Both the position numbers and the translations under genes were made by a program. Under the pieces are notes generated by a model. The model was not told where the DNA came from. It made no database searches and saw only the letters and a list, made by a program, of their open reading frames with translations. 64,000 nucleotides of DNA from DASSFZ01 sp035292585 (GTDB lineage Bacteria > Chloroflexota > Anaerolineae > Fen-1058): assembly GCA_035292585.1 (NCBI GenBank), contig DATDPU010000004.1:1-64000 (forward strand), given 5' to 3'. Shown one piece after another: positions 23,720 through 32,316 of this stretch; the first letter of the stretch is position 1; each line of letters starts with the position of its first letter.

Positions 23720-25186
23720 CTACCTGGCTGTTTGCAACAGCGCGTCAAACTCCTCGGCGGCGTCGATCAGCCGGCCCGGTTGTTGGGTGAGACTGAACAG
23801 ATCCCACTGGGAATCGTGAGGGAAATCATCGATGAACCAACACAGCGCCTTGATTTGGGGTTCGCGATTAATAACATCAAGCGCATTGGACAGCCAGCCT
23901 TTAGGATAGTTCTGGGCGGGAGGGGTTCCCGTGTCGGGCGTGAATGTGTTGGTTGAGGTGACATAGACCGGCAGCCCGCGTGTTGTTGGATTGCGGTTAA
24001 TGATGGACAACCAATCGCGATAGACACGAAAGCCCGCCTGAGCGCCATCCCACTCCGCTCGCTGAATGTCGAGCCGAGGTTCATCTGCGCCATCGCGCGA
24101 ACCAATTTCCGGCGCATCCGGCCGGCCCGACGCTTGAATCGCAAAGCCGTCCGGCGAGACAAAGGGAATGCCAACTGCGGCTTTAGCTTGAGTCGATTCG
24201 TCAAGCGCTGCGACGAGCGTATTCATGTAATTGAGCCAGGGCACGTCGATCGTGTAGCGGCGCTGCCCATCCTGGTCCGTGTTCCAGGGACGCACAGGGC
24301 CGACGAGAATCTGAACACGAGTATTCTCAGCACGAATCACCTGAACCACATTGTCGATGTGAGTAGCTTCTGCATTGTAACCGTTAAAAACACGTGCATA
24401 CCATTCGGATGTAACGGGTTTGTCCGGTGACTGCGTATTGCTCCCATCCGTGTTAAATCCACTACCGATGACATACCCATACACGTCTTTAAGACGAGCA
24501 TCACGAGCCAGCCGCCGCACATATTTGAGGTAGGTATCCAAAGCGACGTAATCGCCGGCAGGCGGCAGGCTCTGCTGCCTGTCGTAATCCACCCGCACCA
24601 GCACGCGCAGCCCTCGATCAATCGCCTGCTGAACCCGCTCTGCCAGGTCATCGATCCGCCAGTAGTCCTCTTCCGCCTGCAAGGCATACGTGAGTTCAAC
24701 GTCCCAGCCGCTTCGATTGTGCCAGTCGCGTTCGGGATCGGCGAAGACGGCGCACAGCTTGGTCGGCATACGGGCGGTAGCCGCTGCCCTCATCGTATCG
24801 GATGCCCCGATCGTTACCCGCGTTCGTTCAAGGCAACCCGTGTCGCAATCGTGATAAAAGACAATCGAATAGCTATTCCGATCGGGAACGCTGAAAGTCC
24901 AACGCCAGGTCCAGCTATCACTGGCTGGGTTCTGATGCCAGTCTTCAAAGCGAGCGCTGCGTCCATTGACGGTCAGCCCGACATTCGCCCAGGCCGTAAC
25001 ATCCGTGATGTACACGGCGGCCGACTGACCGGGTTCGCGGCGCTCGGGTTCAATGCGAACCTGCGGCCAGATCAAGACACGACGTGCCTCGCCGGGGACA
25101 AAGGCGACCTGACCGGGGATGGGTAGCAGCCAATAGCCGGCCAAGCCGATCAAGGCGAGAAGCGCTAAGACGCGATATCGTCTCAT
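23720..25186 (-). CDS. Secreted protein, probable TIM-barrel glycosidase-like fold
   Basis: 488 residues. It has a signal anchor at about 5-24. A beta-rich N-terminal domain follows (about 30-140, CDTGCLERTRVTIG), then a region that looks like a glycosidase barrel: acidic and aromatic positions in GYVIGSGFNTDGSN, ILVGPVRPWNTD and ALCWFIDDFPHDSQWDLFSL at strand ends. I cannot assign a glycoside hydrolase family. Its ATG overlaps the histidine kinase stop (ATGA), so it is cotranslated with the two-component system. Confidence 0.65.
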   Translation of the reverse strand: MRRYRVLALLALIGLAGYWLLPIPGQVAFVPGEARRVLIWPQVRIEPERREPGQSAAVYITDVTAWANVGLTVNGRSARFEDWHQNPASDSWTWRWTFSVPDRNSYSIVFYHDCDTGCLERTRVTIGASDTMRAAATARMPTKLCAVFADPERDWHNRSGWDVELTYALQAEEDYWRIDDLAERVQQAIDRGLRVLVRVDYDRQQSLPPAGDYVALDTYLKYVRRLARDARLKDVYGYVIGSGFNTDGSNTQSPDKPVTSEWYARVFNGYNAEATHIDNVVQVIRAENTRVQILVGPVRPWNTDQDGQRRYTIDVPWLNYMNTLVAALDESTQAKAAVGIPFVSPDGFAIQASGRPDAPEIGSRDGADEPRLDIQRAEWDGAQAGFRVYRDWLSIINRNPTTRGLPVYVTSTNTFTPDTGTPPAQNYPKGWLSNALDVINREPQIKALCWFIDDFPHDSQWDLFSLTQQPGRLIDAAEEFDALLQTAR

Positions 25187-26317
25187 ACGACCTTCTCGAC
25201 AGATACAGTGGGTAGTATAAAGTGTAGAACTGTCCCCGTCGGCTCACCTTCGTGTTGGCTGTGAATGTCCAGGCGACTCTGGTGCCGGCGCAGGATCTCC
25301 TCGGCCAGCGTCAGCCCTAAGCCGCTGCCTTCGACATCGGTGTTGACCCGGTACAGGCGACGTGTCACGTGGGGCAGGTGTTGAGGCGGGATACCAGGCC
25401 CCGTGTCGCGGATCGTGCAGCCGACACCGTCTGGCTCGCTGTGCAGGCAGACTTCGACCTGATCGCCGGGGCGGCAATACTTGACGGCATTGTCGAGTAG
25501 ATTGAGAAAAACCTGCTTGAGTCGATCGGGGTCGCCCAGCACATGTGGAAGAGACGCATCGGCCTGAAGTGAAAGTGCGATCTGACGTTCCTCGGCCTGG
25601 GGGATGATCTGGCTGACGGCTTCTTCAGCTAACACCACGATGTCAATCGGGCGGCGCGCTATCTCCGAGGCCATCTCCAGGCGTCCCAGTTTCAGCAGGT
25701 CGCGTGTCAGCCGGACGATCCGATTCGTTTCGCGGTAAATGAGACTGAGCGACTGGTCACGCGTCGCCTCAGGCACGTCTGGCGTGCGCAGGACTTCCAG
25801 ATGCGCCAGAATAGCGGTAAGCGGTGTGCGCATCTCGTGAGACAAATCTGTCAAGAATACCTGATACGTCTGTTCACTACGCCGCTGACCGCTGAGGTCC
25901 ATCACAAACATCAGGCTCTGATCGTCCAACGGATGGATCCACCAACGCACGTGTAGATCGGGTCTCACGGTTACGACGCGGTAATGGCCTGAATCAACGT
26001 CATCCTGTTGAGCGGCAGTCAAATCCTCCCTTAGCAAGTCGCACCACGGCTCGCCGGGCAAACTCGCTGGTGGCTCGTCCCACGAAAGCAGCTGGCGGGC
26101 GTAGGGGTTGGCAAAGACACACGTAAATCGTGCGTCGAAGAGGATGACACCGAAGGGGGCAGCCGCGAAGGCGTGGTGAATATCGGGAAAGCGGCGTTCT
26201 GCCTGCCGGGAAGCCGATTGCCGAGTGCGACGATCGATCCAAATTGCCAGCAGCGCGCTACTGAATCAGCGTCAATATGAACAAAAAGAGTAACGGCTTG
26301 AGGTCAACGACGATCAC
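25183..26317 (-). CDS. PhoR-like sensor histidine kinase, apparent frameshift near the N-terminus
   Basis: The catalytic part is complete: PAS-like domain (AFAAAPFGVILFDARF), HisKA with FLTDLSHEMRTPLTAIL, N-box LKQVFLNLLDNAVKYC, G1 DTGPGIP and G2 GSGLGLTLAEEI. Upstream, a GTG at 26317 overlaps the response regulator stop and opens LKPLLFLFILTLIQ, then meets TAG (26258-26260). The kinase frame continues as SALLAIWIDRRTRQ. Removing one base between 26258 and 26268 joins them into a perfect membrane segment. Without that, only a soluble form from an internal start (for example TTG at 26061) would be made. Confidence 0.8.
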
Positions 26318-27033
26318 GTCGTCTCTTCGATCTCGAGGGGGGCTATCAGGCGATACCCAAATCCGCGCACGGTACGGAGGAATCGAGGTTGAGCGGGATC
26401 AGCTTCGATCTTGGCGCGGAGTCGCTGGACATGGACATCGACTGTGCGTGAATCGCCCGGATAATCGTAACCCCAGGCCTGGCGCAGGAGCGTCTCGCGG
26501 CCAAAGGCACGGCCAGGATGGCGCATGAATAACCGCAGGAGTTCGTACTCTTTCGGCGTCAGATCGACCATCCGGCCCGCCAGCTCAACACGGTGTTGGG
26601 CATCCCACAAGGCTAAAGGGCCACACACCAGCGGTATTTCGCCGGCAGTGCCGGCTCTACTGCGGTGTTCAAGCAAGCGGAAAATCGCTTTGATGTGAGC
26701 GAGCAGCTCACGCGGCTCAAAGGGCTTGGTGAGATAAAGGTCGGCCCCGAGCTCCAGCCCCAAGAGCTTATCCAACGGCTCGTCGCGCGCCGTGAGCATG
26801 ATGATGGGGATGTACTCCGGAAGCTGTCGGATGCAGCGGCAGACCTCGTAGCCATCCATTTCGGGTAACATGATGTCCAAAATGACCAGATCGCTTCTAC
26901 TTGAGGAAAGCAAGGCGAGTGCTTCAGGGCCGGAGCGGGCGATCGCGACCTCGTAGCTGGCCTGTGTTAGAAGGATATCCAGCGCCCTGGTGATGACTTC
27001 TTCGTCATCGACAATCACAATTCTCCGGGCCAT
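26314..27033 (-). CDS. OmpR/PhoB-type response regulator
   Basis: 239 residues. The receiver domain has DD at 9-10, phosphoacceptor Asp53 in LVILDIMLPEMDGYEV, Thr81 and Lys103 in LTKPF. The C-terminal winged helix (about 135-230) shows LTPKEYELLRLF, RETLLRQAWGYDYPGDSRTVDVHVQ (in two blocks) and TVRGFGYRL. It is followed by its kinase with a GTGA overlap, then by the secreted barrel-like protein. Regulators of this class bind 11-bp direct repeats such as those at 22160 and 23602, so I infer that it controls this cluster. Confidence 0.95.
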   Translation of the reverse strand: MARRIVIVDDEEVITRALDILLTQASYEVAIARSGPEALALLSSSRSDLVILDIMLPEMDGYEVCRCIRQLPEYIPIIMLTARDEPLDKLLGLELGADLYLTKPFEPRELLAHIKAIFRLLEHRSRAGTAGEIPLVCGPLALWDAQHRVELAGRMVDLTPKEYELLRLFMRHPGRAFGRETLLRQAWGYDYPGDSRTVDVHVQRLRAKIEADPAQPRFLRTVRGFGYRLIAPLEIEETT

Positions 27034-27103
27034 TCGTCATTTTTCTTTCTTCCTGTCGATGAGTAGGCCGAATATGGGGTATTCTCACTTTTGGATGGCT
27101 CTA

Positions 27104-27132
27104 ATGATAGTGAATGTCGGTGCAGGTGTCAA
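27104..27132 (-). promoter_or_regulatory. Promoter of the two-component operon
   Basis: -35 TTGACA (27127-27132), 17-nt spacer, -10 TATCAT (27104-27109). The 5' leader is about 65 nt. Confidence 0.8.
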
Positions 27133-27214
27133 ACACTGGGCTTCGAGGGTGCAGAATCAAAGAGACCCATCAACCCCACTGCTCAGGGTTGGGGATTGAA
27201 GGAATCCAAATAAA

Positions 27215-27244
27215 CAGCGGAGCCAGGATATCCTGACTCCGCTG
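27215..27244 (-). terminator. Terminator after the DUF4926 gene, GGAGC family
   Basis: CAGCGGAG (27215-27222) with CTCCGCTG (27237-27244) and the palindrome CAGGATATCCTG inside, followed on the minus strand by TTTATTT. Confidence 0.85.
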
Positions 27245-27285
27245 CATAAACGAGCACAGAGGCCGGTAAAAGTGACGCTGCAGCT

Positions 27286-27516
27286 TCAAGCGTACTCCAG
27301 CGTTCGCGCGTGAGCGATCTCTTTCTCACCGACCGACCGAACCCGATCAGCCGAAACCGAAACAACCGCTACCGTCTCGCCATCAAGTGTTACGAACTCA
27401 ACTTCGTAACCTGCCTCGTCCCGATGCACCAATACGACTGTTCCAATGTCGCCACTCTTCAGGCCATGCTCTGGCAAATCAGTCGTGAGAACCACACTAT
27501 CGAGTTCTTGGATCAT
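27286..27516 (-). CDS. DUF4926 domain protein
   Basis: 76 residues, a small beta-rich protein of SH3-barrel appearance (LKSGDIGTVVLVHRDEAGYEVEF, then TVAVVSVSADRVRSV). The pattern fits DUF4926. It overlaps the end of the DUF6883 gene by 20 bases and is cotranscribed with it. This pair occurs together in several phyla. A role as an antitoxin or immunity-like module has been suggested by gene pairing only, and nothing here proves it. Confidence 0.75.
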   Translation of the reverse strand: MIQELDSVVLTTDLPEHGLKSGDIGTVVLVHRDEAGYEVEFVTLDGETVAVVSVSADRVRSVGEKEIAHARTLEYA

Positions 27517-27865
27517 GTTCGCGTCCTTTCAGGCGTAACGGGTATGCCGTCACGAATCGAGGCAACTCTTCGCCTGTTTCGATGAACCACACCGAACGGA
27601 CATACGGAGTCCGCCCATCCGGCGCTTTCAAAGCACCGTCAACCGTGTAGCGCGTCCCGAATGGCGACGGTTCAATACTCGCAACCTCGTGATCGATGAC
27701 GTGACGCACGAGCGCTTCTACGAGTGCCTGCCATGAATCCGCCGTGAAACCAAAGCGTGTGAAGAACCTGGCCTTACCTCGGCCTTCGCGATGCGAGGCT
27801 GAAAGCAGATGCCCAACGATTTTTGCTCGCGGAACAATCGCTCTCTGGTAATTGGGCAGATGCAT
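27497..27865 (-). CDS. DUF6883 domain protein
   Basis: 122 residues from the ATG at 27865. IVPRAKIVGHLLSASHREGRGKARFF and PFGTRYTVDGALKAPDGRTPYVRSVWFI are typical of DUF6883, a small protein usually encoded with DUF4926. The start is chosen because -10 TACACT ends 11 bases upstream, while the GTG at 27898 lies between -35 and -10. Confidence 0.75.
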   Translation of the reverse strand: MHLPNYQRAIVPRAKIVGHLLSASHREGRGKARFFTRFGFTADSWQALVEALVRHVIDHEVASIEPSPFGTRYTVDGALKAPDGRTPYVRSVWFIETGEELPRFVTAYPLRLKGREHDPRTR

Positions 27866-27876
27866 ACTTGGCGAGT

Positions 27877-27905
27877 AGTGTATCGGAAAGAGAATCACGT
27901 GTCAA
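27877..27905 (-). promoter_or_regulatory. Promoter of the DUF6883-DUF4926 pair
   Basis: -35 TTGACA (27900-27905), 17-nt spacer, -10 TACACT (27877-27882). The leader would be only about four nt. Confidence 0.8.
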
Positions 27906-27910
27906 GCAAA

Positions 27911-27952
27911 ACCTGGCGGTGGAGTAAAGACACAACGGCTCCACCGCCAGGT
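27911..27952 (-). terminator. Terminator of the YfhO-flippase gene
   Basis: 14-bp perfect stem ACCTGGCGGTGGAG (27911-27924)/CTCCACCGCCAGGT (27939-27952), followed on the minus strand by TTTTGC. Confidence 0.9.
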
Positions 27953-28007
27953 AGCATGCTCTCATCGCTCACTGGCTCGCCCTGATCAGCGTGTAACGTT
28001 GGCATGG

Positions 28008-31000
28008 TTAGACCGCCGTCTCAACCGGCTGCACCGATTCTGCCTCGCGCGACATCCGCAACTTCGCGAACACCGCCCGCTCTTCAGGCCCGAATACCCG
28101 CAGCCCCCACACGCCCGCACCATATGTCGCCAACCCGATCGCAATCGCTAGCACACCATTCACCGGCCACAGCGCCCACATCGCACCGAACATCAGCGCC
28201 GCCGACGCGAACAGTTTCCACAACATCCGAATCCACGCCACCGGGCCAAGCGATCGTTCGACAAAATAGTAGAACGGCAGACCTTCGACGAGCTCCGACA
28301 GAATGGTGATTGCCGCCGCTGCAACATAGGAGTAACGCGGGATCAAGATCAGGTTGGCGACGATGTTGAAAGCAAGCCCAAGCGCGAATGCCCGTGTCAA
28401 TTTAGTCTGCTGGCCGAGCGCGATCAGCACGTAGTTGGTGATGCTGTTGATCCAGCCGAAGGGGATCGACCAGATCATGATCTGCAAGGCGATCGCCGAG
28501 TGCGGCAGGTACTCATTGCCGCCCAGCACCAGCATCAACGCCGGCGCGACGAACGTCGTCACCACCGCCAACGGCAACGCCAACGCCACCAGCAGCTTGA
28601 TGCCGATCCGATACGAACGCAACAGCGCGGCCTTGTCCTCGTCGGCTTGGCGCGACATGACCGGGAACAGCGCGATCGTCGAGTAGGCCGGGATGATGTT
28701 CAGCGCATCGACCCACTTGTACGCCGCGCCATACAAGCCCACCACGGTCGAGCCTTGTATCGAGTACAGAATCGGTATATCGACTTTGAAGAACAACGTC
28801 GCCAGCAGGTGGTTGATCATCAGCGGGAACGATTCGCGCACCATCACGCGACGCAACGCCGGGTCGCTCTCCAAACGCGGCCGGAAAAACATGCGGAACG
28901 ATAGCCGGGCGAGGATGATCAACGTGAGGAGATTGACAACCACGCTGACCGCAGCCAACCCGATGATCCCCCACCCTAGCAACAAGGCCGGCACGCCCAG
29001 CGCCACTTTCAGCATGACCGTGATCACGCTGATCACGGCGGGATACTCGGCCTTCTCGTAGGCGTAGAACAGCGCGGTCAACCCATACGACAGGCTGCTC
29101 GGAACCTGCGCAATCACCAGCAGGATAATCGCCAACGCCGTGTCCCAGGTTAGCATCGCAGCCGAGATGAGACCGGGGGCGATGCTCCATACCAGCAGCA
29201 ACAGCAACACCAGCGGCATGGATACGCCGGCCAGCATCAGGCGCAGGATCGAGGTATTGACCAGGAAGTGATTCGCCTGCCCGCGATTCTTGGAAACCTC
29301 GCGCGTGAGCAATGTGTTCAGCCCGAAGTTCGTCAGAATCTCGAACCAACCGGCGATGACGACGGCGACGGTAAAGTTGCCGGCGTTTTCGGGCCGCAGG
29401 ATGCGCAACATTAGCGCGGCGAAGGCGAAATCGATGGCGCGGTTGAACAGGTTGAGCAACATCGGCGCGATCGAGTTCTTGGCGACGCGCCGCACGGTCG
29501 AGCCGGCGACTGCTTCTTCGTGATACGCCAGCCGCCACAACCACAGCCCGACCATGAACACGATCAACACGCCCGCCATGAAGGCGGTGAACGCGCCCAG
29601 CTTGAACGACCACGGGCTATACTTGAAGCGCACGGTGTGGCGGCCGGCGTCGAGGTGAACCGCGCGGAAGTTGCCGTTCGCGCGCCGAATCGCCAGCTCG
29701 GTTTCCGGTCCCGATCCATCCACCCGATCCCACGCCTGCCACCCGACGAAGTACGTATCGTTCAAAATGAGCCAGGCGGGTTGATCGAGCGCAACGTCGA
29801 CGAAGACTTCGTTCGCGCTGTACTTTGTAACGTCAGCGGGGAGCAGATTGCAAGATGCGGGATTTTGAATCGGCGCGTCGGCATCCAGAATGGCCGTTGT
29901 ACGCGGATCGACGCGCTTCAACGCCTCGAATTGGTCAGCGACCCCGATGGCGCACGTCTGCGCAAAGGCGCGCGGCATGACACCCAGGTTCTCGTAGACT
30001 TTCACCTGCGCATCGTCGTACACCAGCTGGTATTTCGGGCTATCGATTGGCACACTCGCATCGGTCAGCACATACTTCACGCCGAGCAAATCGAGCATCG
30101 GCGAATCGAGACCGCCGTAAGTCCGCAATGGCGCGATGCGATTGAATTCTAATTCGTCCTGCCGATCGATCACGCGCATATAGTCGGCGTACTGCTTGAG
30201 GATGACCGAATCGTAGCCGCGCACATCCTGGAAGTTGTAATACCAGCCGACGTTGGCGTTAAACGTCTTGAGGCCGTTGGGATCGAATGTGGTGAAGCGC
30301 CACAGCGACGTATCCCGCTTGAGGAATTCGACCACCGGCGGCGTGTAATCGAGCAGACTGGGATCGACAGCGGGGTTGAAGCCCCAACCGGCGACGAGCA
30401 GGTCGAGCGCGAGCACGCCGAGCGCCAGAGGTTTCCAGATAGGTACAGCCGGGGCGCTACCTTGTAGCCGGTGGAAGCGCCCCGGTTGGGTAGACAGGTA
30501 ATTGGTAAACAGGTAAATGGGACACAGCGACACGCGCAGCACAATGCCGCCCGACATGGTGAACAGCGCCAGCAGCAGCAAGTTGCGCCACTCGTACGAG
30601 TAGAACAGCGCGGCGTCGGGGAAAGCGGTATCGGCCAGCGCCAGCGAACGCAGCAACCGATCGGCGAACGCAAGCGACTGAATCGGTACAACAAACCGAC
30701 TCACTAACAAACCAACAAACAGTATCGCGCCCGACCAGAACGCAAAACCGGCCAGCAGCGTGCGCAGCGAGACCGGCGCATCCAGAAACACAACTCGCTT
30801 GAACAGGCGAATTAACTGCCGAGATGCTAACTCCTTAACATCTCCATGCGCTCTCTGTCCCGGTGGTTGCTTCAAGTATTCAACCCCGAAACCGGCCAGC
30901 ACGGCAACGCACAGCGTGAACGGCCACACCCAGCGGAACGGCGAATGCAGCTGATCGATGCCGGGCAATCCGTAAAACAGCAGCGCGTACAACGGCGTGC

Positions 31001-32285
31001 CGAACGCAAACGCGAGCGACAGCAGCGCAAGAGTGGTGAAGCACCAGACGAAGGACGAATGACGGACGACGAATCTTCGTCCTTCGTCGTTCGTCTTTCG
31101 TCGCACAGCCGTTGCAGTAGCAAAGAGCGCAAGCAACAGCGGCAGGATACCCAGATACGCCCCGCCCTCGACGTAGTTCTTGATGCCCCAGTGCGTGCTG
31201 TACGCGCCGTTCGGATTCACTTCGCCGTGCAAGTTCGTCGTCAGCGGAACGTTCTGCCAGGTGAAGACATCGAAGATAGTGTGATGCGCCGGATTGCCGT
31301 ACACGTTTGGCATCAACAGCTTCAACACGTGACGCGGCGGCCAGGCCCAGCCTTGCACTTGCTCGAACGTCGCCGCATCCTCACGAAAATTTTGCGTGAC
31401 CACCTCACCCAGCGGCAGCAGTTGAACCGCGCCCAGCCCGATGCCCAACGCGACCATTACCGCCAGCGCGGCGAGCGGGCGGCGCACCTTAACCAACCAG
31501 CCAACTAGCCGACTAAACAACTTGTTTGCTGGTTGGCTAGTTGGTTGGTCAGTTCGCTGACTCGACAGCCGCCACAGCGCGAAGAACGCCATCACCAGCA
31601 GCGTGTAATAGGTGATCTCAGGATGGCCGGCCAGCACCTGGCATCCCAACGCGAGCGCGCCGATCACGACCCAGGGCAAGCTCGCCGGGCGGTCGAAGAG
31701 GGGTCGCTGCCGGATCACGCACTCGATCATCGCCAGCAACAGCGGCAACCAGGCCGCCGCTGCAATGATCATCGTGAAGACGACGCTGACGACGAAGAAG
31801 CCGCTCAACTGATACGTGACAGCGGCGCAGAGGCTGCCCAACCGGCCGATGCCCAGCACGCGCCCCAGCGTGTACATGAACGTACCGGCCAGGAATAACT
31901 GCGTCACCGTGAACCAACCATAAGCCGACGCCAGAGGCGCCACGTAGAAAATCGCGCTGAAAGGATACAGCGTCGAGGCCTGACCATTCGCTAAAAACGG
32001 CGCGCCGGCAAACAGGTAGGGATTCCACAACGGGACCTCACCCGCGCGCAACGATTCGAGGATGAAGCGCTTCCACGGATAATTTTCGAGGATCAGATCG
32101 GCCAGGAGTTGATTCTGGGGGATTGCCGCGCCGAGTTCATTAGCAGCCAATCGCCACGGCGCGAATTGAAAGGGAACATCGGCCGGCAGCAGCGTCTTGC
32201 CGCCGAGCGTGACCGGCCAGAACAAGATCAACGGCAGGGCAAACAGCCCGACCAGGATCAGGAGGGTCGCTACCCGATTACGCAT
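28008..32285 (-). CDS. YfhO-family membrane protein fused to a polysaccharide flippase
   Basis: 1425 residues. The N-terminal part (about 1-925) is a YfhO-type multi-span protein with a large extracytoplasmic loop (LDQPAWLILNDTYFVGWQAW), a family linked to lipid-linked sugar transfer. From about 930 to the end (nt about 29500 to 28008) there is a full-length Wzx/MATE-like oligosaccharide flippase (IDFAFAALMLRILRPENAG, FGLNTLLTREVSK). I found no stop, so it is a genuine fusion in this assembly. The YfhO part contains three palindromic repeats in frame (residues about 244-264, 394-412 and 600-612). The GT2 gene upstream suggests a lipid-linked glycan pathway. Confidence 0.88.
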   Translation of the reverse strand: MRNRVATLLILVGLFALPLILFWPVTLGGKTLLPADVPFQFAPWRLAANELGAAIPQNQLLADLILENYPWKRFILESLRAGEVPLWNPYLFAGAPFLANGQASTLYPFSAIFYVAPLASAYGWFTVTQLFLAGTFMYTLGRVLGIGRLGSLCAAVTYQLSGFFVVSVVFTMIIAAAAWLPLLLAMIECVIRQRPLFDRPASLPWVVIGALALGCQVLAGHPEITYYTLLVMAFFALWRLSSQRTDQPTSQPANKLFSRLVGWLVKVRRPLAALAVMVALGIGLGAVQLLPLGEVVTQNFREDAATFEQVQGWAWPPRHVLKLLMPNVYGNPAHHTIFDVFTWQNVPLTTNLHGEVNPNGAYSTHWGIKNYVEGGAYLGILPLLLALFATATAVRRKTNDEGRRFVVRHSSFVWCFTTLALLSLAFAFGTPLYALLFYGLPGIDQLHSPFRWVWPFTLCVAVLAGFGVEYLKQPPGQRAHGDVKELASRQLIRLFKRVVFLDAPVSLRTLLAGFAFWSGAILFVGLLVSRFVVPIQSLAFADRLLRSLALADTAFPDAALFYSYEWRNLLLLALFTMSGGIVLRVSLCPIYLFTNYLSTQPGRFHRLQGSAPAVPIWKPLALGVLALDLLVAGWGFNPAVDPSLLDYTPPVVEFLKRDTSLWRFTTFDPNGLKTFNANVGWYYNFQDVRGYDSVILKQYADYMRVIDRQDELEFNRIAPLRTYGGLDSPMLDLLGVKYVLTDASVPIDSPKYQLVYDDAQVKVYENLGVMPRAFAQTCAIGVADQFEALKRVDPRTTAILDADAPIQNPASCNLLPADVTKYSANEVFVDVALDQPAWLILNDTYFVGWQAWDRVDGSGPETELAIRRANGNFRAVHLDAGRHTVRFKYSPWSFKLGAFTAFMAGVLIVFMVGLWLWRLAYHEEAVAGSTVRRVAKNSIAPMLLNLFNRAIDFAFAALMLRILRPENAGNFTVAVVIAGWFEILTNFGLNTLLTREVSKNRGQANHFLVNTSILRLMLAGVSMPLVLLLLLVWSIAPGLISAAMLTWDTALAIILLVIAQVPSSLSYGLTALFYAYEKAEYPAVISVITVMLKVALGVPALLLGWGIIGLAAVSVVVNLLTLIILARLSFRMFFRPRLESDPALRRVMVRESFPLMINHLLATLFFKVDIPILYSIQGSTVVGLYGAAYKWVDALNIIPAYSTIALFPVMSRQADEDKAALLRSYRIGIKLLVALALPLAVVTTFVAPALMLVLGGNEYLPHSAIALQIMIWSIPFGWINSITNYVLIALGQQTKLTRAFALGLAFNIVANLILIPRYSYVAAAAITILSELVEGLPFYYFVERSLGPVAWIRMLWKLFASAALMFGAMWALWPVNGVLAIAIGLATYGAGVWGLRVFGPEERAVFAKLRMSREAESVQPVETAV
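30449..30485. repeat. Palindrome inside the YfhO coding region
   Basis: 10-bp stem CCGGGGCGCT (30449-30458)/AGCGCCCCGG (30476-30485), read through in frame. Next to it (30490-30515) is GTAGACAGGT..GTAAACAGGT, the same unit as the tandem repeats at 44.2 kb. Confidence 0.65.
31048..31103. repeat. GACGAA-type palindrome inside the YfhO coding region
   Basis: A long imperfect inverted repeat of GACGAA(A/G) units meeting at GAATCTTC. It encodes the polar insert KTNDEGRRFVVRHSSF between hydrophobic segments and keeps the frame open. Confidence 0.7.
31491..31553. repeat. CCAACCAG-type palindrome inside the YfhO coding region
   Basis: AACCAACCAGCCAACTAGCC (31491-31510) is the near-perfect complement of the segment ending at 31553, with AAACAA/TTGTTT at the loop. 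It encodes TDQPTSQPANKLF in frame. A related half occurs in threonine synthase at about 59057-59080. Confidence 0.7.
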
Positions 32286-32316
32286 AAGAGGTTTGTGCGT
32301 GGACGAGGGCGCAGCG

